Shown here in pieces: positions 55,980-64,000 of a stretch of 64,000 nucleotides of DNA (position 1 is the stretch's first letter; each line of letters begins with the position of its first letter). Source of the DNA: Henricia sp. BOLD:AAB3569 (lineage: Eukaryota; Echinodermata; Asteroidea; Spinulosida; Echinasteridae); contig JBBELK010000514.1 in the NCBI GenBank assembly GCA_037783545.1, positions 496,001-560,000 on the forward strand. Direction: 5' to 3'. Below the pieces are notes generated by a model. That model did not search any database and had not been told where the DNA came from. It worked only from the letters and a program-made list of their open reading frames with translations. Position numbers and translations under genes: made by a program.

Positions 55980-58760
55980 GTCTCACTTCAGACGCGATAT
56001 TCATCTAACCACAGAGGAAGGAAAAGTTTAAGTTTTATTGGGTGAAACCGTGGCCTGCACCCCTGAACATGCTCAAGCATCTCCACCATCCAGGGTCGAC
56101 AATTGCACCCATGTTGTTGCGCCGAAACGTTGGTGTAAGCCTTCATTTTGTCTTGAGTGTCCTAGTGGCTCAGCTATGGACACGGCCAGAGACTATTCAA
56201 ACTGGGGAAAATGCTTATTTTTATTCAATGTTGCCACCATGCTTAAAAATCCAAGGTATCATTTGCAAGCTAGATGATTCTGGAAATGAGGGCATAACAA
56301 ACATAAAAATAAGAATGTTGGTAAACTATCCTGCAGAAATGTCAACTACATAGCTATAGAGGCATCAATGCTTCAGAAATCCATGCATGTATGCACACAC
56401 ATAAAAAAACATTCATAAATACCTCAGACAGTTTACGCATCCCTATATATTGGCTGAAAGCACATAACGTGGGCAGTTTTAAACAAGCGATAAAGGCGCA
56501 GTCAGTCTTAAAGGGCTGTGACATGCTAAACAACTTTGTGCCTAAGCTTTGCTTCATAATGACGGATTACTTGTTCACCAAGACATATTATTAGGCAGGA
56601 CAATGAACAAATTAAAAGAGCTTCTTTGAATCAAATTTACAATTCCCCTGAAGGACCTTGTCGTGTAGATAACAAAACACTTTGAATTTTAAATATCGGT
56701 ACAGGGGTTCCCAAGTTATGGCCAAAAAAGGTGTTGAAAAAATGACCAATTCCTAGACAACTCAACAAATAAATGGCAAAAATCAAAATATTGTGATTTC
56801 ACACCAACTTTTCTATTATATTCATAGGCTTTAAATATCTTATTTGCTCTTTTCCTGGATGTAAATCACCCAAACTTTAGATATCAGAGTTTCTTTCCTA
56901 AGTTATACACCTCATTATTTAAATACAGTGCATTAAAAATCCTGTAAGTTCAAAAACGGGCCAACTTTTAAGCCCAAATCGCCTACATTTCAAAAAGGTG
57001 TGTAGTTCAGATGCCTTATTCTCGGTAATCTAAGGCATTGTAATGTGTCATTTTTACATATATGAAAGTCTGCTGCCTTTATTAGAAATATAAGTGTGTT
57101 ACAAATAATACGAATGTTCAGTAACTGTAAAACAGTGGCCCAAATTTGGGCTAAAAGACAACATTTCAATAATTTGTGCTCTGGAGACTAAGTCCAACTA
57201 ATTACATATGGAAAAGGTCATCTCCCAGGCTCTGATGATGCTGTTTAGCTGAAATTTGTTCAGTAGGTACAGTACACAATATGACAACAACAGGTTCAAA
57301 GAAAACAAATTTAAAAACTTTAAAATAATTCTTAAAAGTTAAGTTTTGGGGTAAAAAATATTCACGAATTTGCAGCACATAATACCAGATTTTGCGGCCT
57401 GATTTCTACTGGAAAATACTGGCAGAATTTATTCCGATTTCACCTGGAGACAGACAATTGTTTCTATTTTTCTTTTAAAGTTGCGCGTTTCACAAAATCG
57501 GCAGATTTTTCCATAAAAATCTACAAATTGTACAAAGCTTCGTTTCGAACCAACACTGTCGGCCATCGCTAAAACGCGCAAGCAGAAATGGAAAGATCGT
57601 GTTATAAGCTTTCAAGTGCGCCCTAAAAAGTTGAGATTGGGCAAGATTTTCCAGTGAGAAATTCTCATTTTCAACACCGGGCAATGGCACCCGCGCGCCG
57701 CGCGCCGCGCCGGTCGGCCGAGTTTGAAGAGCGTGAAGTGGGTAATTTCACTGATATTTGCGATAATTTGGAGTTTTTTGTTTAATATTCTTGTAAAAAG
57801 AAGGCTCTAGTTTTTCATGATACCGAAAATAAACTGTTAATTGTTGTAGAACCCTGTGAAATATCATCAACAGATCGTCCATCGTTGTCGTGTTTTTATG
57901 CGTTGTCTAGTGGAACCGTTCAGTGTGTTTGACCGGTCTAATATTATTGTTCGTTTGGATGTAAATACAATAAAAGGTGGCCTTTTTCAACTTTGAAGAT
58001 TTCATTGCAATAAATCACAGACAGAGGGCGCTGTTTTGAGTGCATCACATAAGGAAGACTGAAGGGAAAAGTTAAGAAAAAACATAAGACTTCAAGTTGG
58101 ACTTGTGGCAAATTGCTGCAGTTTCTACCCCCAGCTTTGTCATGGCTTACAGCAGGCAACATGTAAAACAAACTCAAACAGCCATGGATTACAAAAGTTT
58201 CAGGAAAATTGAGAAAAAAGTGGAATCTTTTGTGCACAGCTGAATGTGATTTTCCTGTGTTTGCCTCTTGTGACATCGTGACCTTGGTCATGAATATGCA
58301 TATTCGCATTAGCATAAAAACTAAAAACCTTTGTTTTAACCCCCAAAGCAAGCTCCAAATAGGATTGTTATGACTTTAACCGAGTACAGTGGTTTTAAAG
58401 CATAGATTTCATTGATAAAAATCCTAAATAAGGGGCCCTTTAAACTCTTTTGAGCCTGGCTAGCGGCAGCGCCCACGCCGCGGCTCTGGTCGGCGCGTAT
58501 GGAACACGCACAGCATGCACACAGAAACTGCACGCTCCCGAAAGCAGATTGTGCACTGTGACAAGTACCCAGTCGTGGCGTGCGCGTACAACATGCTTGC
58601 ATTACGCGTATCGCGCACGATCGAACAAAAACATATCGACGCACAGCTAGCAGTTGTACGAACGCAGTGTTGACACTGTGGGTGTAGAAAGTGAATGCAA
58701 AACGACGAGCTAATTTTGGTTGAGTTTTACAGATTTACGCAAAAAGGTATTTATGAATGG
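55980..58760. other. Intergenic, 2.8 kb; no gene recognised
   Basis: Mostly AT-rich. CpG-rich patches at 57690-57720 (CCGCGCGCCGCGCGCC-type) and 58440-58640. TTAAAGGGCTGTGACATG at 56508 looks like a T2-type left end with no partner found. Confidence 0.3.
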
Positions 58761-58784
58761 GATTAAAAGTAGGTTTGGTCAGTT

Positions 58785-59368
58785 CTAAAGGCAGTATACA
58801 TCATTGGTAATCTCGAAAATCAGAAATGTTCTCAGATTTACGCCTAACTTACACAATATAAACATGATGACCGTAGAAAACTTCCCCTGAAATGGTTTTG
58901 TCTGAAGTGCTATAGTATAGTCTTTGAGAAATGAGTAAAACAATAAGCCAGTTCGGAATCTCGCGCGCGCAATGAACGTCTATGGGATTGTGTCAAGGTC
59001 ATTTGAGATAAACACAGGTCATTTGAGATAAACACAATGCCTACCGCTTTGTTTATCTCAAACCAAAGTCGGGAGACGCATGCGCAGTCGAGATTCCGAA
59101 CTGGCTTATTAGTTTTCGTCTCATGAGACGAAAATTCAATTCGCCCCAAAACCATTTCGCCCAAGTGCCATTTCGCCCCAAACCCCTTCGCCCGAGTGCC
59201 ATTTTGCCCCAAATTACTTCGTCCAAACACTACATCGCCGAAATGCCACTTCACCCCAAAACCACTTCGTGCACAAACCGTATTTCAGGGCGAAATGGTT
59301 CAGGGCGAAGTGGTTTTGGGGCGAAATGACTGCAAACCCTTTTTTGACTGTTTTCTCAAAAGTTAGAC
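58785..59368 (-). mobile_element. TTAA MITE (GGCGAAGTGG family), copy D, one end missing
   Basis: Left end AAAGGCAGTATACATCATTGG with the target now CTAA. Body as in copies A-C; the other terminus is absent and the sequence switches to the outer element at about 59368. Interrupted by 58944-59108. Confidence 0.8.
58944..59108. mobile_element. 165-bp foldback MITE, TAAGCCAGTTCGGAATCTCG ends
   Basis: TAAGCCAGTTCGGAATCTCG is exactly mirrored at the right end. Comparison with copies A-C, which read AACAATTAG here, shows the insertion fell between AACAA and TTAG with no duplicated target bases. Inside is a 20-bp tandem pair (GTCATTTGAGATAAACACA). Confidence 0.85.
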
Positions 59369-59469
59369 AATGGCCCGTGCCTTCGGCTTGGGCCATTATC
59401 AGTGCCCAGGACCCTATCCGGTTTTAAACGTACATGCATGTTTAAAACTGACCAAACCTACTTTTAATC

Positions 59470-60931
59470 TCTAAAAAAAACACCTTCAGTTGCTAATTTC
59501 TTACAGGAGGTAGGCCTACCATACCGGTATCTTAGACAGAAATAAATTGATATGGTGTTTGTTACCATTCCTATCAACCCCTCGAGTATTTTTTTATATA
59601 AAAATGGGCCTTTCAGATTTTGCCACCAGCTTTTGAAATTTGCCCACCAGTGTTTAAAATATGGATATACACAATATATATATATATAGGCCTATAAAAC
59701 ATTTGTAACAACTTCAACCTAATAAAAGGATATTAAAATAAAAATTGAGGAAGGTAATTCAATGACAGCAACACTGAACTGTAATCTTCAACTACTCCAC
59801 ATAATAATTAAACGTAACACATAGAGGTACTACGCAAGTATCAAACTGAGCTCGTGAGTTAAACTGCTTTTTAATATGTCTGCCCATTTGCCACCGTGTT
59901 TTAAATTTTAAAAGTTGGAGAACACTGAGTAATGAGTACACATGGTATAATGGATACATGTACAATGTATGTTGCTGATATTTCTCAGTTTTTACAACAG
60001 ATTGGTGCATAAATAATTGTAATTTGCCACAGCAAAATGAGGAATACTCCAGATTTAGCCTTTTGAGATACATTTTATACACATAACAGAAAGTGATTAA
60101 TGGGATTTAACAAAAAAGGTCAATGTGAACATGGTTTAAGTTTGATCCCAAGGTAGTAATGCAAAGCTTGTAGTAAAAATTTAGCTAAATAAAATTTAAA
60201 AAAAATGAAGCTAAATAATTACTACACAGGTAATAGTTAAATACTGCAGAATTTTGAAAGATTAACTGGACGGTTCCAGATTTACGTGTTGGGGCAAAAT
60301 TACAACTTAAAAAATTTAACATAAAATTTGCACCCTAATGGCCCAAAATCATTAACACTTTTCATTTGAATAATCCACTTAAAAAGTTCAAACGTGCAGT
60401 AGAAATATTTGTTGTGGAATTACTATCACAAAACTGGTTTTACTGAAACCATTTTTTTGTATTAAACAAAGATAACACGAAAGCCCTTCTAACACTAGGG
60501 ATGTTTAGACTGTCACATCGACTATGTTACTGAAACGTAATGACGTCCTCACCGGTTCTTTTCAGACCCACACATACACAAAAGAGATTCACATGGTGAT
60601 GTCCTGTTTAGGTTTCCAGAAACCATACATACGTGTACTGCATTTTCGATTCCAAGTGGACGAGAGAGACGACTTGATACATGCGCAAAGCCTCAATATA
60701 TGACGTCATCACGTCTCAGTCCACATAGCCAATGTGACAATCTGAATGTCCCCATTGACAATTAGTCATTGACAACAGGTGCACTGTACAATATATTTAC
60801 ATTATGCTTTTGTGTCAAGAAATCAAATAAAACTGTACAATCAAAGAAATGTTAGAAAAATGACAATAAATTTTCAAAGCTACTTTTAATGCATTTTCTC
60901 GGTGGTAGCAGGCCTCTATCTCACTATCTAG
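59470..60931. other. Intergenic; MITE fragment, otherwise nothing
   Basis: 59475-59575 is a fragment of the 8780 family (CACCTTCAGTTGCTAATTT, GGTGTTTGTTACCATTCCTA). The rest is AT-rich. CRE-like TGACGTCA lies at 60701. Confidence 0.35.
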
Positions 60932-61320
60932 GACCCCTTTCTTTCAAGAGAAATCGCTTTGTTCGATGAAGATTAGTAAATCATTGTTAGTAAATAAAGC
61001 GTGCATTCACATGTCACTGATAATCAAATGAAGATGGTACCGTTCACTATGCTTTAGATGTGCATCAAGCTTCAAATGTGCGTAAAAAAAAAAAAGTGCT
61101 TGCCAAATTGCTTCGTCGAACCAAGAGGGCATTCACATTACAAATTTGCTTCATCGGATTAAGCGATCTCTTCGTCGAATGAAGCTATTTTGCTTAGATG
61201 AACAAAGAGATTATAATATTCGTCAAATGACGAGGTGTGCGTTCACATATTTAAAAAACTCTTCCTCGAATCGTCATCGAATCTTCGTCGAATAAAACGA
61301 TTTCTTTCGTGAGAACGGGT
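60932..61320. mobile_element. MITE, GAAATCGTTTTATTCGACGA ends
   Basis: Left AGAGAAATCGCTTTGTTCGA then TGAAGATT; right is the complement ending TTTCTTTCGTGAGAACGGG. Internal CTTCGTCGAAT motifs repeat in both orientations. Confidence 0.7.
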
Positions 61321-61346
61321 TCTAAGATCTGTGTCTCTGGGCTTTA

Positions 61347-61425
61347 TACTTCAGATGGTAGAACATCTGTCTGATGTTTCAAATGTTTCAGGTTCGAATC
61401 ACAACGAAGACCTGATATGATTGAT
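61347..61425 (+). pseudogene. tRNA-like sequence
   Basis: Box A ACTTCAGATGGTAGAACATC and box B GGTTCGAATCACA with normal spacing. Stems are degenerate, so a SINE head or tRNA pseudogene is more likely than a working tRNA. Confidence 0.45.
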
Positions 61426-61584
61426 TTCTCATCTTGTATTTTGTTAAATCTACATGTACTTTGTAAAAAGCTGGTGCATTATATACAGGCACTGGCTGCG
61501 TTTGCTATTACCAATACTAAGTTGTAATTGTACATTAGGAGGTTTTCCGTTTTAACTTGTTAAAAACTTTAGTTCATTAAAAAT

Positions 61585-61645
61585 AATAGTGGGATTCGAA
61601 CCCACAGCCATCCTAGGCTTAATGCTCCACACAAAGTATGTTACC
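61585..61645 (-). pseudogene. tRNA-like sequence, minus strand
   Basis: GTGGGTTCGAATCCCAC on the minus strand is a perfect T arm, preceded by GGAGCATTAAGCC. No full cloverleaf. Confidence 0.4.
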
Positions 61646-61726
61646 TCATCAGTTTTACAAATAAAACATTAATTTTTCTTTTGCAGCCGATTTACATTAT
61701 GTAATAAATTGCTGGCAGAATTGTAG

Positions 61727-61866
61727 CTAGAGACTTTTTGAGTCCCGGCTGAATTTGAGGTCTACAAGTACCAAGGAGAGAAAATACAGTGTGGGGTTAG
61801 AGATAGACTTGATCTCGTCCACATATTCCACATTCATAAATATGAGGACAGGTAACGGGTGCTTCA
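61727..61866 (-). other. 46-codon open frame below CCAAT and NRF1-like motifs
   Basis: Minus strand ATG in the context CAAGATGAAG, reading MKHPLPVLIFMNVEYVDEIK and ending SRDSKSL. Just upstream are CCAAT (61881-61885) and TGCGCACGCGCA (about 61894-61905), which fits the NRF1 consensus. No homolog recognised; a longer overlapping frame (61797-62030) ends CPHIYECGICGRDQVYL. Confidence 0.2.
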
Positions 61867-62613
61867 TCTTGATCTGTGATTGGTCGTCTTTGCGCGTGCG
61901 CAATGTGTGATTTATATTTTAAAAATGAGGAAGCACTTTGCTTTAGGCAATGTTCATTTAAATCGGCTAGGTTCGACATGCTTAGCCAGGTTAGAAATAT
62001 CAATGCAAAATTTACGCACTTAATAACCATGTGACTACGGGCAGATTTCTGCCCGCCCTTTACCGTTCTTCATATTCATTTGTTGTATATGTGGACCAGG
62101 AACCAGTCTAGGTTAGAGACACCAATAGACCACACTCACAGACGGCCATCTTTGTAGAAAAATACAACTGCGTATTAAAGGCTATCAGACACGTGTACGC
62201 ACATCATTGAAAATGAATGCGTGTTGCTCAATATGAGCGTCACAACAAATTTACGCTCAAGATTTTGATGCACATAGCATTCCGTTGGCAGTGTTGTCAT
62301 CCGAGAGTGGTCTACATGTATTTGCTTCATGGTGCATTTTGAGCCTATCTTAAATTATTTACAGATATTCTACACATGTATGACTTCAAACCTTTGTTCA
62401 GCTTTTGTAATAAAAAACCACTGAAGTCTAAATTTTCTGAAACAGAAGTATTTTCGCCTCAAAATTCAGTATAGGTTAGTGAAAACCGAGTGCTGGCTTA
62501 CATGTAGACTAACCACCATTTATTAGTGTACATGTAGCTAAAACATCGATTGCAGGTACACTCAGCTGTCCTATGTGTCAAAAAACATGTCCTACTTTTT
62601 ATCCTAATTATCT

Positions 62614-62619
62614 TTATTT
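62614..62619 (-). promoter_or_regulatory. Candidate polyadenylation signal AATAAA
   Basis: First AATAAA on the minus strand downstream of the stop at 63132, about 515 nt away. It lies in the left arm of the foldback; if used, the whole foldback is inside the 3' UTR. Confidence 0.4.
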
Positions 62620-62685
62620 TTTTGCCAATGGATTTAAACAAAAATTTCAGATCATATACAGAAGGTACGACAAATTATATTTGCA

Positions 62686-62949
62686 TCAGCTTTGTCCGAT
62701 AGGGTGAGATAAGCCATATAAAAAAACCTCAATTTCAGAATTTGCCACTTTTTCCTTGGCGTCCTCCAAAGTCGATACATCGCTGGAGTGGGTGGCGGAA
62801 ACTTCTAAGAGAATGCAGGAACACCCCCAATTGTCATTGCATACCTCCCTGATCGTTTCGCGCAACTCATCAAGAGGTGCAAAGGGACCTTGGACACAGA
62901 CAGTTCCCTCGACACTGGATGCCTGTCCAAACTTTGAAAGTGGGCGATT
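62686..62949 (-). CDS. 87-residue open frame inside the foldback, unidentified
   Basis: Runs from an AG (CTTCAG at 62955-62950) to TGA at 62686: NRPLSKFGQASSVEG, then LDELRETIREVCNDNWGCSC, ending SHPIGQS. It has no ATG, so it could only be an exon. The text looks protein-like, with an amphipathic helix (LDELRETIREV). The pyrimidine tract before the AG is poor. It may be an alternative last exon of the neighbouring gene or a host gene piece captured between the foldback arms. The opposite strand is also open (62756-62950) but less protein-like. Confidence 0.35.
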   Translation of the reverse strand, partial: NRPLSKFGQASSVEGTVCVQGPFAPLDELRETIREVCNDNWGCSCILLEVSATHSSDVSTLEDAKEKVANSEIEVFLYGLSHPIGQS

Positions 62950-63131
62950 CTGAAGTTTTTTTCATATGGCTTTTGGTTTTAAATCTCACCCTCTCAGACT
63001 AAGCTGATGCAAGTCGCACAATAAAATATGTCATGCCTTGTTTACATGATCTGTAATTTTGGTTTAAATCCATTGGCAGATGACAAAGTTATTTAGGATA
63101 AAAAAGTAGGACTTTTTGTTGACACGTAGTA

Positions 63132-63953
63132 CTAGTCTGTTGTAGTTGCACTCTGTTTAGCATAGTTAATGGCAAATCTCTGATAATTTGTTTGGTACCA
63201 GTCATCAGTGCTATCGGCCCCACTCTCTGTCTTACTTTGACTCAAGCTCGCTGGCCAACTTCCCTTTTCCCCAGCACCGCTTTGCAGGGACCCGCTGGCC
63301 AATGTTTGACTGCTCCACTGGTACCCGGCCGCGCTGGTGTCATACTTGCTGGCGTAACTGCTTGTTTCGACTGGGAACTGGTCGGTGTACGCATTGGTTG
63401 TGGTTTCGGTGTCACCGTATGAGCTGCTATAATCCATGGTGTTGTTGTATAACTGATTTTGGGGCGTTTGGGACGTTTGCCAGCTTTGGTTCGAAGATTG
63501 CCTGCCTTTGTTCAACGTTTGTCCCCCCCTGTCGCTGCCTTGTCCACCCCTGGTCGAAGATTGCCACCCCCTGGTCGAACTTTGTCCACCCCCTCCTGTG
63601 CGTTGTGCACCCCTGCCCGAAGCTTGCCAACCCCTGCTTGAAGCCTGTCCACCTCTACCGACCCCCTGTCCACCCCTCCCCCGACCTTGTCCAAACCTCC
63701 CCCTGTCTTGTCCAAACCTCCCCCTGTCTTGTCCACCCCTCCCCCTGTCTTGTCCGCCCCTCCCCCTGTCTTGCCCGCCCCTCCCGCGGCCTTGACTGCC
63801 CCTCCCCCTTCCCCTCCCCCCTCCGCGTCCCCAGCTGTCGGAGGAGCCATTCTGGTTGTTACCGCCCCCCTGCCATTTGTTGCTGCTCCAGTTGTTATTG
63901 TTACCCCATGATGACCCACTGTTTTGACTGTTATAGTTGCTATTGGGTTTCCC
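63132..63953 (-). CDS. Last exon, Arg-Gly-rich tail of a putative RNA-binding protein
   Basis: 273 codons and a TAG stop. The 3' splice site is a long T-rich tract ending TTTCAG before GGG at 63953, phase 0; upstream exons lie beyond the window. Layout in exon residues: Asn/Ser/Gly-rich 1-42; RGG region about 43-160 with GRGRG and tandem GGQDRGR units; Gln/Ser/Tyr-rich 160-230; C-terminal DDWYQTNYQRFAINYAKQ. RGG boxes bind RNA and are arginine-methylated in nuclear RNP proteins, so an RNA-binding role is likely, but the family (ILF3-, hnRNP- or helicase-like) cannot be fixed from the tail. The opposite-strand frames here are mirror artefacts of the GC-rich repeat. Confidence 0.78.
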   Translation of the reverse strand, partial: GKPNSNYNSQNSGSSWGNNNNWSSNKWQGGGNNQNGSSDSWGRGGGRGRGRGSQGRGRGGQDRGRGGQDRGRGGQDRGRFGQDRGRFGQGRGRGGQGVGRGGQASSRGWQASGRGAQRTGGGGQSSTRGWQSSTRGGQGSDRGGQTLNKGRQSSNQSWQTSQTPQNQLYNNTMDYSSSYGDTETTTNAYTDQFPVETSSYASKYDTSAAGYQWSSQTLASGSLQSGAGEKGSWPASLSQSKTESGADSTDDWYQTNYQRFAINYAKQSATTTD

Positions 63954-64000
63954 CTGAAACAAAACAAACAAAAATGCATTCATAAATACTTAGCCCCGCT
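63954..64000 (-). other. Intron upstream of the RGG-tail exon
   Basis: Contains the polypyrimidine tract (TTTTTGTTTGTTTTGTTTCAG on the minus strand). Continues beyond the window. Confidence 0.6.

Larger units (their letters stand above)
58761..59469. mobile_element. Outer element with GATTAAAAGTAGGTTTGGTC ends
   Basis: GATTAAAAGTAGGTTTGGTC is mirrored at 59446-59469. The left arm is followed by CAGTT, then the TTAA-type MITE copy D; the right half carries a GGCCCGTGCCTTCGGCTTGG hairpin (59371-59395). The host element therefore took up copy D, which itself took up a third element. Confidence 0.7.
62572..63128. mobile_element. Foldback with roughly 180-bp arms
   Basis: Left arm 62572-62745 and right arm 62953-63128 are inverted copies of about 75-80 percent identity by eye; shared phrases include GTCCTACTTTTT, CCAATGGATTTAAA and GGGTGAGAT. 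Starts TATGTGTCA, ends TGACACGTA. It begins 3 nt past the stop codon of the RGG-tail exon and encloses an open frame. Confidence 0.78.

Noticed and set aside
63188-63985. 265-codon plus-strand frame rich in Pro and Cys
   Set aside because: It mirrors the RGG-coding exon; the GC-rich repeat keeps the opposite strand open. The minus strand has the splice site, stop and RGG pattern.

Overview
The window reads as nuclear DNA of an animal, most likely a marine deuterostome such as an echinoderm. Three things point there: spliced genes with GT-AG introns, a CR1-like LINE with a 2A-like motif, and very many short DNA transposons in an AT-rich background studded with ACATGTA and GGCCTAC. The species call is an inference from composition and repeat style, not from a search.

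Host genes occupy the two edges. On the left, four minus-strand exons (9618-9513, 2779-2712, 2583-2323, 39-1) join in perfect phase into the N-terminal 158 residues of a protein I cannot name; its first intron is 6.7 kb. On the right, the last exon of a minus-strand gene (63953-63132) encodes an Arg-Gly-rich tail typical of RNA-binding proteins. Just past its stop lies a 557-bp foldback (62572-63128) that encloses a separate 87-residue open frame and carries the first polyadenylation signal available to the gene.

The 53 kb between is transposon territory. The longest coding unit is a CR1-like LINE (30850-34986, minus) with a 1199-codon uninterrupted frame (endonuclease plus reverse transcriptase). 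It sits inside a TTAA-flanked miniature element, and a sister copy at 36068-36554 preserves the nearly empty site. At least six distinct families start TTAAAG and are flanked by TTAA, as in the Kolobok/T2 group known from Xenopus. Others include hAT-like elements with CAGTG ends and 8-bp target repeats, Tc1-like transposase fragments, foldbacks with long arms, a GTGTTTACAC-ended family, tRNA-derived SINEs and an element with a terminal hairpin (41700-43425).

Several regions show nested insertion or local duplication: 58761-59469 (three layers), 14362-15470 (SINE split by a CCCGGG-rich transposon), 16755-18896 (tandem duplication, one copy holding an extra MITE), 11285-12284 (B-A-B mosaic), 52140-52600 and 54357-54797 (tandem 230-bp units). 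No retrovirus, Polinton, rRNA gene, clearly functional tRNA gene or CRISPR array was seen. Stretches where I recognise nothing are listed as such.
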